Assembly: GCA_950295325.1 (NCBI GenBank)
Contig: OX485804.1
Span: forward strand, 16,430,001 to 16,494,000
Direction of reading: 5' to 3'
Length of the DNA: 64,000 nt
Source: Polytrichum commune
Lineage: Eukaryota; Streptophyta; Polytrichopsida; Polytrichales; Polytrichaceae
The notes below the pieces were generated by a model. The model did no database searches. It was not told the origin of the DNA and worked only from the letters and a program-made list of their open reading frames with translations. Below are positions 32,411 to 42,300 of this stretch, piece by piece. A program made the position numbers and the translations under genes. Position 1 is the first letter of the stretch, and each line of letters opens with the position of its first letter.

Positions 32411-35400
32411 ATGGACAACTCCTTGCTTTTCATGGGGTGTTCAAAAAAATTGAAGCAATTGGAACAAGCAAAATTTTTATTGAATGCAAAACAATGTTTG
32501 CATTTAAAAAACAAATCGCATCTTGTTCTAGAATGTTTCAAGACTTTGGTCCAACAAGTTCATGACAAAATGGAGTTTGGACCAAGTATGAAGGATTTAT
32601 ACCGAGTTGTGTGTAAAATCGAGGCATTAATCCAAGATTGCGCTAGGGACGATTGGATCCATGCATCATTGTGGCAAATGAATAATGAAGAAGAGTTTCG
32701 TGAGTTGCTTGAAGAGCTCAAATACATTTTCAATACATTGTGTGAGCAATTCCAAATATTGGGGATAATCACCATGGACCTTCAAAAGTCCATAGAGTTC
32801 AATTCAATGAATATAACAGAAGTGGAGAAAGACCGAAAGGCATTGGTCCAACAATTGTTGGAACATCTTGATGCAACAAAATCCTTCAAGGATCACGAAG
32901 TTGCAAAGTATGCTTACGACCGGTTGGTTTGTCGAATGGACGGAGAAGGGGTTGAGTTGAATGGTGCAACATTTCCAACATACAACGGGATTCCTCAACG
33001 ATTAACTCGGTTGGGAGATGGTGCTTCTGGACAAATATACGAAACAAATTGCTTTGGCTTGGAATTGGCTTTGAAGGTTTTTAAAGCGGTTCACATTGAT
33101 TATGAGCATTTAGCGGATGCAAACTTCAAGAAAGAAGTGGGCATTTTAGCAGGGTTGAGTCATCCAAACATCATTAAGTTCATATGTTGTAGTGAAGGAC
33201 ATGCCCATGATAGCAAATGGCGATATATAGTGATGGAGAGGATGGAAAGAAGTCTTGGAGTTGCAGACATGAAGGACGTTGATTTCCAACGATCAAACCT
33301 TGTTGTCCTTGATATCATGTTCCAAATTGCAAGCGGAATGCTCTATCTCCATGACATGAATGTTGCACACCGTGACTTGAAGCCCGACAATATCCTTGTG
33401 AACTCCTTGAATGATCCCATATTGGATCCCATGGGCTACGTGAAAGTTAAATTGGTGGACTTTGGGGTTTCAAAAATTGAAGCAAAAGATGCTTACCAAG
33501 AGCCAACGGGACATAATATAGGTACCACCAGGTTTAGGGCGCCAGAAACATTTGTAAGATACGATGACACATTGAAACATTTTGTGAATGCTTTCAAAAG
33601 TGATGTATTTAGCTTTGCCATGGTGTGTTCTTACATTCTCACGAGGGAGATTCCATTCTCACAATGTAGTAGATATGAGATAAAGGACAGGATGCAAGTT
33701 GGAGAGAGGCCAAGGTTGCCGTGCGATTACCCCGAGTCATTGACATCTTTGATCAAAGAGTGTTGGTCTTTTGAACCATCAGAAAGGCCAACCTTTCAAG
33801 ATATTTGTTGGAGGCTTTGTCAAATTAGGCATGAACTTCATTTGAATGCTTTAAACATCATGAACAATGGTGTGAGGATCAACAAGTCCAACATCCTTCA
33901 AACTCAAGAAACAAGTGAGAATAATCTACCAACAATCGATACAATGGATCACAAGGGGGATACAAGTGCAAAGAAGGGAGGAAACGAGCTTGTTGGTATG
34001 CAAGAAAGAATCCCAAGGGTTATGAGGGCATTGGAGAAACACTCCATAGTGGCCATTATAGGGGTGGGTGGAATGGGCAAAACTACTTTGGCAGAAGCTG
34101 TGATGGAACGCATGCGTGGCCATTTTGAAGCATTTTGCTTTATTTTCATGAAGAACAAAAATTGTGGCACTATCGAGATTTTCAAAGAAATTTTGAACAA
34201 CTTAGGGGCCAAGGTCGATGATTTGGAAGACATTGTACAAGCAAAGACCCGTCTTTGCGAAACAATAAAAAACAAAAGTGCTCTCATTGTTCTTGATGAC
34301 ATTGGCAATAGTAAACAAATTCATGAATTGATGGATGTTGAGATCTTTGAAGCCAAATGTACCTACAAGATGATCATCACAACTCGTGATTGGCACCTTG
34401 TGGAAAACCTTGGAGATGTTGGTCGTGTAGATTTGGATGAACTCATGAAAGGCGAAGCTATGAAATTATTCTCTAGGCACGCTTTCGGTCATCAAGGATA
34501 TGAAACACCATCTCATATGGTGGACATTGTTGAGAACATTGTGGGTGCATGTAGAGGGTTGCCTTTGAGCTTGAAGGTTGTGGGTGGAACCTTATATGGA
34601 TTCAAGAGACTACGCATTTGGGTGCGAGCTTTGCAAAGACTACAAAGGGCAAGATCCTTGGGATTGACAAATAACAATGAGGTTTGGCATTGCCTTCGGA
34701 TAAGCTTTGATGACCTTACCCAAGAAGAAAAAAATTTGTTTTTGGACCTATGTTGTTATTTTAGCAAAGATTTGGTCCCAATGGATACATTAAAAGTTGT
34801 GACCTCATCACGTTTATGGAGAGAAGTCAACAAAAATCCTGAAGAGTCATTGAAACGTTTGGAAGATAAATCTTTGGTTAAGATGCACGAAGATGGAGTC
34901 TATGAAATCCATGAACAATTACGAGATATGGGACGTATGATTGCGGAAACAGACCCCATGTATATTGGGACTCGATGGTGGAAAATACAAGAAGCAACAT
35001 GGAGTGGGAAAATACAAGGAGTTATGGAGCGTATCGAATGTCTTTCTTTCAATGAACCAACAAAGAAGTTCAAAACACACTTTCACATTACAAAACCTTT
35101 GTCTTCGCTTCGATTTTTTGGTTTTCAAGGTTTTGAGGGCTCAATCTCATTGGATAAATTTTTAAATCAATCCAAAAATCTCCAATGTTTGATGGTGAAT
35201 TGCCAATCAGAACAAAATTTTGCAACAACCTCAAATGCATTTTTGTTCAATTGGGACAATCACATACATTTGCAAATTTTGGTGATTGAAGGCATATCTA
35301 CTCTACATGAAATTGGTGATAGTATTGGACAATTGAAAGCCTTATACAGAATGAGCATAAGAGATTGCGAAAATTTACAATCCCTACCAAACACAATAGG

Positions 35401-37234
35401 CAACTTAAACATGTTGACTTATTTTGACTTATATAGGTGTGGAGGATTGAAGGAGATACCCATGGCCTTGGGTAAAATGACCTCGTTGACTCACCTCAAC
35501 TTAAGTGTGTGTGAAGAATTGAAGGAGATACCCGAGACGTTGGGTAACTTGACCTCCTTGACCTCCCTGGACTTAAGTTGGTGTCATGGCTTGAAGGAGA
35601 TACCAGATGCATTGGGTAACTTGACCTCCTTGACCTTCATGGGCTTATGTGGGTGTCAAGGCTTGAAGAATATACCGGTGGCGTTAGGTAACTTGACCTC
35701 CTTGACGTCCCTCGATTTAAGTTGGTGTGGAGGCTTGAAGAAGATACCTGAGGCGTTGGGTAACTTGACCTCCTTGATCTCCCTGGATTTAAGTAAGTGT
35801 GAAGGCTTGAAGAAGATACCGGATGCGTTGGGTAACTTGACCTCCTTGACCTCCCTCAACTTCAATGAGTGTAAAGGCTTGAAGAAGATACCAGATGCGT
35901 TGGGTAACTTGACCTCCTTGACCTCCCTCAATTTAAGTTGTTGTGGAGGCTTGAAGAAGATACCGGAGGCATTGGGTAACTTGACCTCTTTGACCTCCCT
36001 CAATTTAAGTTGTTGTGGAGGCTTGAAGAAGATACCGGAGGCATTGGATAACTTGACCTCCTTGACGTCCCTCAATTTAAGTTGTTGTGAAGGCTTGAAG
36101 GAGATACCGAAGGCGTTGGGTAACTTGACCTCTTTGACCTCCCTAGACTTATGGTGGTGTGAAGGCTTGAAGGAGATACCGGAGGCGTTGGGTAACTTGA
36201 CCTCCTTGACCTCCCTCAACTTAAATGGGTGTCAAGGCTTGAAGGAGATATCGGAGGCATTGGGTAACTTGACCTCCTTGACCTCCCTGGACTTAAGTAG
36301 GTGTCAAGGCTTGAAGGAGATACCGGAGTCGTTGGGTAACTTGACCACGTTGAGGTCCCTCAACTTAAATGGGTGTCGAGGCTTGAAGGAGATACCCGAG
36401 TCGTTGGGTAACTTGACCGCCTTGATTTGGCTCATCTTAAATCGGTGTCGAGGCTTGAAGGAGATACCGGAGTCGTTGGGTAACTTGACCTCCTTGACCT
36501 ACCTCAACTTAAATGGGTGTCGAGGCTTGAAGGAGATATCGGAGGCGTTGGGTAACTTGACCTCCTTGACCTCCTTGGACTTAAGTGAGTGTCCAGGCTT
36601 GAAGGAGATACCGGAGTCGTTGGGTAACTTGACCGCCTTGAGGTCCCTCAACTTAAATGGGTGTCGAGGCTTGAAGGAGATACCGGAGTCGTTGGGTAAC
36701 TTGACCTCCTTGACGTCCCTTGACTTAAGTGACTGTCAAGGCTTGAAGGAGATACCGGAGGCGTTGGGTAACTTGACCTCCTTGACCTCCCTCAACTTAA
36801 GTCGGTGTCAAGGCTTGAAGGAGATACCGGAGGCGTTGGGTAACTTGACCTCATTGACGTTCCTCTACTTACATGAGTGTCAAGGCTTGAAGGAAATACC
36901 GGAGGCGTTGGGTAACTTGACCTCTTTGACTTTGCTTGAGTTAGGTGGGTGTCGAGGCTTGAAGGAGATACCGGAGGCGTTGGGTAACTTGACCGCCTTG
37001 AGGTCCCTCAACTTAAGTGGGTGTCTAGGCTTGAAGGAGATACCGGAGTCGTTGGGTAACTTGACCTCATTGACGTTGCTCTACTTATATAGTTGTCAAG
37101 GCTTGAAGGAGATACCGGAGGCGTTGGGTAACTTGACCTCCTTGACTTCCCTTGAGTTGAGTGGGTGTCGAGGCTTGAAGAAAATACCCGAGTCGTGGGG
37201 TAACTTGACATCCTTGACCTCCCTCAAAATTTAA
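32411..37234 (+). CDS. Kinase-NB-ARC-LRR immune receptor, PNL type (copy 1)
   Basis: Intronless frame of 1,607 codons from the ATG at 32411; an in-frame ATG at 32432 gives MGCSKK. Residues ~10-160 are helical and resemble the DUF1221/HeLo-like region of plant MLKL-type kinases (inference). Kinase ~195-470: glycine loop LGDGASG near 201, Lys of LALKVF near 222, HRDLKPDN at 320, DFG at 350, APE near 378, so it is predicted active. NB-ARC ~530-850: GVGGMGKTT near 550, LIVLDD near 625, ITTRDW near 655, GLPL near 718, LFLDLCC; the MHD position reads IHE. LRRs from ~955 to the end, mostly 24-residue LKEIPEALGNLTSLTSL units. This architecture is known from mosses; such proteins are intracellular sensors of pathogen effectors. 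Relative to copy 2, two extra A bases near 37228 give an early TAA and cut off the final LRRs. The protein may still work. Confidence 0.92.
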   Translation: MDNSLLFMGCSKKLKQLEQAKFLLNAKQCLHLKNKSHLVLECFKTLVQQVHDKMEFGPSMKDLYRVVCKIEALIQDCARDDWIHASLWQMNNEEEFRELLEELKYIFNTLCEQFQILGIITMDLQKSIEFNSMNITEVEKDRKALVQQLLEHLDATKSFKDHEVAKYAYDRLVCRMDGEGVELNGATFPTYNGIPQRLTRLGDGASGQIYETNCFGLELALKVFKAVHIDYEHLADANFKKEVGILAGLSHPNIIKFICCSEGHAHDSKWRYIVMERMERSLGVADMKDVDFQRSNLVVLDIMFQIASGMLYLHDMNVAHRDLKPDNILVNSLNDPILDPMGYVKVKLVDFGVSKIEAKDAYQEPTGHNIGTTRFRAPETFVRYDDTLKHFVNAFKSDVFSFAMVCSYILTREIPFSQCSRYEIKDRMQVGERPRLPCDYPESLTSLIKECWSFEPSERPTFQDICWRLCQIRHELHLNALNIMNNGVRINKSNILQTQETSENNLPTIDTMDHKGDTSAKKGGNELVGMQERIPRVMRALEKHSIVAIIGVGGMGKTTLAEAVMERMRGHFEAFCFIFMKNKNCGTIEIFKEILNNLGAKVDDLEDIVQAKTRLCETIKNKSALIVLDDIGNSKQIHELMDVEIFEAKCTYKMIITTRDWHLVENLGDVGRVDLDELMKGEAMKLFSRHAFGHQGYETPSHMVDIVENIVGACRGLPLSLKVVGGTLYGFKRLRIWVRALQRLQRARSLGLTNNNEVWHCLRISFDDLTQEEKNLFLDLCCYFSKDLVPMDTLKVVTSSRLWREVNKNPEESLKRLEDKSLVKMHEDGVYEIHEQLRDMGRMIAETDPMYIGTRWWKIQEATWSGKIQGVMERIECLSFNEPTKKFKTHFHITKPLSSLRFFGFQGFEGSISLDKFLNQSKNLQCLMVNCQSEQNFATTSNAFLFNWDNHIHLQILVIEGISTLHEIGDSIGQLKALYRMSIRDCENLQSLPNTIGNLNMLTYFDLYRCGGLKEIPMALGKMTSLTHLNLSVCEELKEIPETLGNLTSLTSLDLSWCHGLKEIPDALGNLTSLTFMGLCGCQGLKNIPVALGNLTSLTSLDLSWCGGLKKIPEALGNLTSLISLDLSKCEGLKKIPDALGNLTSLTSLNFNECKGLKKIPDALGNLTSLTSLNLSCCGGLKKIPEALGNLTSLTSLNLSCCGGLKKIPEALDNLTSLTSLNLSCCEGLKEIPKALGNLTSLTSLDLWWCEGLKEIPEALGNLTSLTSLNLNGCQGLKEISEALGNLTSLTSLDLSRCQGLKEIPESLGNLTTLRSLNLNGCRGLKEIPESLGNLTALIWLILNRCRGLKEIPESLGNLTSLTYLNLNGCRGLKEISEALGNLTSLTSLDLSECPGLKEIPESLGNLTALRSLNLNGCRGLKEIPESLGNLTSLTSLDLSDCQGLKEIPEALGNLTSLTSLNLSRCQGLKEIPEALGNLTSLTFLYLHECQGLKEIPEALGNLTSLTLLELGGCRGLKEIPEALGNLTALRSLNLSGCLGLKEIPESLGNLTSLTLLYLYSCQGLKEIPEALGNLTSLTSLELSGCRGLKKIPESWGNLTSLTSLKI
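35441..37230 (+). repeat. 72-bp tandem repeat encoding the LRR array of PNL1
   Basis: About 24-25 units of 72 bp. The phrase TTGGGTAACTTGACCTCCTTG recurs almost unchanged and the variable bases are concentrated in the solvent-exposed LRR positions (xLxLSxCxG). Such DNA-level uniformity points to ongoing unequal exchange or gene conversion. The long antisense frames here (e.g. 35656-36219) are by-products of the repeat. Confidence 0.95.
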
Positions 37235-37606
37235 GTCGTTGTAGAGGGTTGGAGGAGATACTCGAGATGTTGGGTAACTTGACCGCCTTGAATGGATGTC
37301 GAGCCTTGAAGGAGATACCGGAGGCCTTGGGTAACTTGACCTCTTTGACCTTCCTCAACTTAAATGGGTGTAGAGGTTTGAAGGAGATACCAGAGACGTT
37401 GGGTATCTTCGCATTTATGGCGTCCCTCCATTTAAATAGAAGGAAACGCTTGACTCAATATTGGACAAATTTGGTTACTTGGCTTTAGTGCCCTCAAGTC
37501 AAAATGAATGGTTGTGTAGGCTTGAAAATGTTAAAGTGTTGGGTAATATTTGGAAAGACATATTAGAGGTTGTGGGCAACATGATCTTCTTGACTAGGCT
37601 CAACTT
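37235..37606 (+). pseudogene. Out-of-frame remnant of the PNL1 LRR tail
   Basis: After the early stop, LRR-like sequence continues in another frame (37249-37488, LKEIPEALGNLTSLTFLNL), then a non-repeat end (LALVPSSQNEW, continuing through LENVKVLGNIWKDI to LTRLNLG). It is interrupted by the foldback element at 37607. The matching tail in copy B is at 58048-58227. The ancestral gene therefore encoded at least ~110 more residues. Confidence 0.8.
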
Positions 37607-37752
37607 AGGGGCGGTTTACACCATAGACCATGAACTCGTCCCACGGAAGATGCCTTATTCTGCGGTACGAGTTCATGGTCTACATTTCATGGTCCAAGTT
37701 CTTAAAAATTTTGATTTACAAAGCCGTTGGGCCCCTCACTAGGTGTAAACCG
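37607..37752. mobile_element. Small foldback/MITE-like element
   Basis: GGGGCGGTTTACACC at 37608-37622 is mirrored by GGTGTAAACCG at 37742-37752, an 11-bp inverted repeat. Inside, TAGACCATGAACTCGT (37624-37639) pairs perfectly with 37667-37682. The element sits within the old LRR-tail reading frame. I could not see a clear target duplication, so the family (hAT-like ends are possible) is uncertain. Confidence 0.55.
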
Positions 37753-39358
37753 AATGTGGACCAAGAGGAATGACCATGCGGCAAGAAGTGGATGTGCTGG
37801 GTTTTTTAATATAAGCCCAAAAAAGGCAGTTTTGGCAAAAAAATGAAGTTTGACCATTTTGTTGACTTTAATTTGCCTTCACTTGCCTACACATGCCTTC
37901 ACTTATCTTGTCATTTAGTTTTTTCTTCTTTTCGCCTTAAAGTTTGATCATTCTCTTGTCATCTCTTGGGCTTCAAGTGTCTTTACTTCTTGCTAAATGT
38001 GTCGAAGATGTGGCTTGCAAATCTTCTCACAACAATTTTTACAAAAAAATGAGCGATTCAATTTGTACATGTGACATGTAATTTACATGTGACATGTACC
38101 TTGTGCTGTCACTACACTAAATAGGATATTTAGTGTTTGATTATATCTAATGTTGTTACCACCCAACCTTGCTCAACACTAAATTTCAATTCTTTGATAA
38201 TTAATGTTAGAAGATTTCCCATTGCGCTTCTTTTGACCACCCTGATCTAATCATTAAACGACTACATATTTTTCTTTTTTCTTTTGCAACTGTAGGTTTT
38301 AAATTTTTTGGGGCGTGTAATATACCGATGGAAAGGTATTTTCAAGACCTTTCCAATGGTATATTACAGGCCCCCAAATTCCAAACATTGCAGCAGGTAG
38401 ACCAAAAAAACAAATCTGCACTTGAATTCTTGAGTTCTAGATGTCCCGCGTTGTTTGATGAAACACGTGTAAGCCGGTTTAAGGGGTAGGGCAAGGTAGT
38501 GCTAGTTAGCGAATTTTATTTGGGTGTTTATTCGCATTTAATGCTATATCCTAAATGATGCCACGAAATTCCCTATTAGAATAATCAAATCTAGGTGTCC
38601 CCAAATCGCCCAAATCTACCATGAGTAGAAGCAGTAAAGCTCCTCCATGCTGCCCCCACCTCCCGCCCATTCCGTCACGTTGCCGTTGGGTCACCTCGCC
38701 GACCCTACACATTGGCAACCCATCCCTCCACTCCGCCACCTTATGTCGTCGGATTCTCCACGTCGCTCCTGGCCATTCGCAGCCACCTGTTCATATGGAT
38801 GAAGCCCTTTCGCAGACTGGCAGATTCATCCACTAGTTCCATTCGCGGCAAACTTGTGCATTGTCCACTCTCTCCAGAGTCTAGAGTCCAGATCTAATAG
38901 ACAATGTTGTGCATGGTTGTTCTGTTGAGGCCGTCAGAGTTGGAGGCTTGGAGCCACATTGAAGTTTGGGCATTTTTTAGGTAGGGTTTGTGTACAATTC
39001 TCACTGCATTCACTAATGAGGATGAGGATGGGTGTGGGTATAGGGAGTGGGCGTTACAGAGTTGGGAGTGACAACATCTTATTTATGGAATCTGCAATCA
39101 ACAGGTATGTGCATTGTTGTTTTCCGAAGTGGTATGTGCAATTGTTGTGTGTGCATTGTGTGTGCATTGGCGTCGCCTTTGCCCGATCTGGTTTTCTGTG
39201 ATCGCCTGTTGTGTGTGCATTGGCGTAGTCGCCTTTGCCTAATCTGGTTTTGTGTGATCGCCTGTAGTTCGCCTCGCCGCTCCACAACGCCTGGCTACCT
39301 GGGAGTTGGTTTTGTGTGGTCGCTTGTGGATCTGCGATTCCCTGCTCCGGCATTTCTC
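37753..39358. other. Intergenic region between PNL1 tail and hAT pseudogene
   Basis: AT-rich DNA with a strong hairpin (38310-38374), one copy of the CACTAAATAG-type palindrome (38115-38135) and a GC-richer part from ~38600. A ~54-bp unit is tandemly duplicated at 39159-39266 (TGTGTGCATTGGCGT...GATCGCCTGT), just upstream of the transposase pseudogene. No supported gene. Confidence 0.5.
38310..38374. repeat. 28-bp inverted repeat (hairpin)
   Basis: GGGGCGTGTAATATACCGAT... at 38310-38337 pairs with 38347-38374 with three mismatches and a 9-nt loop. The symmetric arms suggest a tiny foldback element; a small-RNA precursor is a less likely alternative. Confidence 0.75.
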
Positions 39359-42300
39359 ATGGCGACACCTGCTAATCCCTCCACCATGTCACCTGCATCC
39401 GGGGCATCGTTCCCTGCTCCGGCAGTTGCAGTGAGTGTAGGTGGCAGTTGCTCTACCATGGCAATGGCACCTGCATCTGGTTCTGGAAAACGTCCCTCCT
39501 TCAAGCAGAGGGTATTGATGATCACCCCTGGGGGAGAATTATCAACTGCCGCAATGCAAGAGGTTGTCCAGATCTCTTCAACCGCATCTGCAACCATTTT
39601 TTCTCCCACCCCAGTGCATGTACCTGCTCCATTTGAGGCTGATGCATTGGACATCAGTGGGTCCCCATTCATTGTCGATGCGGCTTCAAGTGGTGGTAGC
39701 AACAACTTTGATGGCTTCCATGAGCAATCAGACACCCAATTGCTACCAACTTCAAATGAACCTCCAACAAAGAAACGAAAAATTTCGAAAAGAAGGTACC
39801 TCCTAAACCCTAAACCTTGGCTGTATTTTTTGGGGAGTAATGCATTGGCTTAGGACTAAGGGCTAAGATTATTCTAAAATGTCGCCTCAATTTCCAATTT
39901 CTAAGTATGTGTCATTTCAATTTCTAATATGTCAATTGATGTGTGATATTTTTTCTTTCTCAAGTTTTGACGTATACTCATTCTTGAGGGCCTCAAATGA
40001 GGCTCTTCTGGTTGTTTTTTTGGCATTTTGAGGATATGCTTTTGATGATGTCTTGTTTCTCACTGGTTTAGGGTGGTTTTGGTGCAGATTTCAAGAAAAT
40101 TGGGCAGCAAAATACCCATGGTCTCAACATGACCCTAAAGGGGATGGTACATTTGACAAAGTTCGATGTATCATCTGCTCTAAAGTACATGGCAGAGACA
40201 AAATACTGGATGCAAGAGATGACAACCTGAAAAAACACCAATGATGGAAGAGAGCCCTCAGCGACTTACCTTCTGTGAAGATGAAGAATGGTGAATGGTA
40301 TTGGGACTAGAATTCCGTCCACAAGCGTGTTGAGAGGACGTTTGCAGTACTGCTTGTAAATGATATTGGAACCCTAGTTACAGCTGGGGCTCCTCCAAAA
40401 CGCAAGGAAGTGCAAATGACAGTTATCTTCCACTTGTTATAATTTGGAAGACCTATGACAGAATGTCCACCCATGAAGGAGCTGTTACAATTCATGGGCG
40501 TTCCTAAGGTCAGAATCCTTCATTTCCTTTCAGTTTCAGTTGCTCATGTTAATAATTTTGTTTTGAAACATCGTGTTGGTTAGTAATGGCACTTGAGTGT
40601 ATGTGCAGATTTCCATTGAAACATTGGATTAAGGGGTCGGATTGGGAAATGGCTGAGAGTTTGTTTAACGTTGTGCAAACAAGGACAAAAGAAATAGTAA
40701 GTACATTCCCTTACTTCTCTATCACTTGCAATGAAGTTACAATGTTGGACAACCAATCTTGGATTAGCATGCATGTTTACACAATTCAAGATTGGGAAAA
40801 AATGCCAATGTTGTTGTGCTTGCAGTGTGTGACTGAGGGTGGTGGTGCCGATAATATAACCAAGATGATTATTGGTGCATTAACTAATGAAGGTGGGTTG
40901 ACCCCACATCAAATTAGAGACCGATTCATGGCATTTAGGGCAGATGGTGCATCAGTTTTGCAAAGAAAGAAGAATGGTGTCACTAACAAGCTGCAGGTTT
41001 CTCATGCGCCACACATGCAAGGCATGCATTGTGTGGCACATCGAAGAAACCTTACTGTGCAATGTCTATCAGATCTGAAGATGGTGGCTAGGATTGAATC
41101 CCTACTAGCTACTTTGCACAAATATTTTAGTAAGTCCCCAAAACGTCATTTGAAGCTCCAAAAACTTACTGAATTGCTTGAGTCCAAAGGCAAAAAAATT
41201 CTTCAAAATGTAAGAACGATGTGGATTTCAATGTTGAGTCCATTGAAACGTGTTTTGTCGGAGTACCGCACCCTTTTGGTGAAGATGTACTCTAATCATC
41301 TTGTAAAACCAACAATCCCGGCAGCCAAAGTAAATTATGAACTCATGGCTGATATCAAGTCTTTACTGACTTTGGCTGCAGTGCTACCTCTTCTAGAGGC
41401 TGTGAAAGCCTTGGTTGTCTTTGCACAATCTCCCAGTATATATGTGTGTGATTTCACAAGGGCATTGAGCCCTTGTATCTCAGATGTGAATGATTTGTAT
41501 TGCACAAACAATGCATTTATTTCAGTTGCATTTTCAAGCTTCAAAAATATATGTGACCTTTCGCATGAGAGCATCTCCCTAAGGTGGTATCCAGATGTGA
41601 ATGATTGTGTTGAGCACTTGGTTTTTGAGGCCCATTTGTCAATTTCAACCGGTTCCCACTTCAATGTGACTTGCGTTGATCATGTCACACATTTGAGGAA
41701 TTTTGTGACAAGAGAATTATTTGATAGAATGATATCGGAGGTGAAGGTCGAGGTTGCAGGTATGTATTTGTTTTTAGTTTTGTTTGTTTGTTTATGTATT
41801 TGCATCTTTTGATTATATCAAGGTTTTGCATCCATGAGCATGGATCTAATGTGTTGGTTTTTGATTGCAGATGCTGCAGCCATGATGGTGATGGAATTGG
41901 GAAGTAGGTTTCCTCCTAGTGAGGTAATGGATGCACTGTCCATTGTGTATCCTCAATTTTGGCTTGAGCCAGGGCATGAGGACATACTCACAGGGTACAT
42001 GAACATTTTGAAGCAAACATATGCTCACACCAAGGATTTTTCTAGCGCTACACATGTTTGTGATACATGTCCAACAGTGTTGAGTGCTATGACACTTGAT
42101 CGGCAGTTACATTGGTTTGCTGTGGCTATGGCGAATAATTCTCCTCATGCAATGAGGGCCATGGACACCCACATTCATCCCTTAACCAAACTATGGCGTG
42201 CCTTGGCATAATCTGGTCCTTTGAAGGGTATGTTTCCCGAGTTCTTTAAGCTCGTAGAAATTGCGATGATCCATGTAAGGGGTTATATTTTGAAAATATA

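Larger units (their letters stand above)
27640..37507. repeat. Segmental duplication, copy A part 2 (A2), containing PNL1
   Basis: Collinear with 49635-58227 of copy B. Similarity begins near ATTGTCATTCC (27640) and ends after AATGAATGGT (37507), exactly where the CACTA element enters copy B. The main difference is a block of about 1.28 kb (30051-31333) that copy B lacks. The receptor coding region is the most conserved part. Confidence 0.9.

Noticed and set aside
35656-36219. Long minus-strand ORF opposite the PNL1 LRRs (also 56424-57059 and 57705-57995)
   Set aside because: It is a repeat-driven shadow: a 72-bp unit, divisible by three and without a stop in one antisense frame, gives long antisense ORFs automatically.
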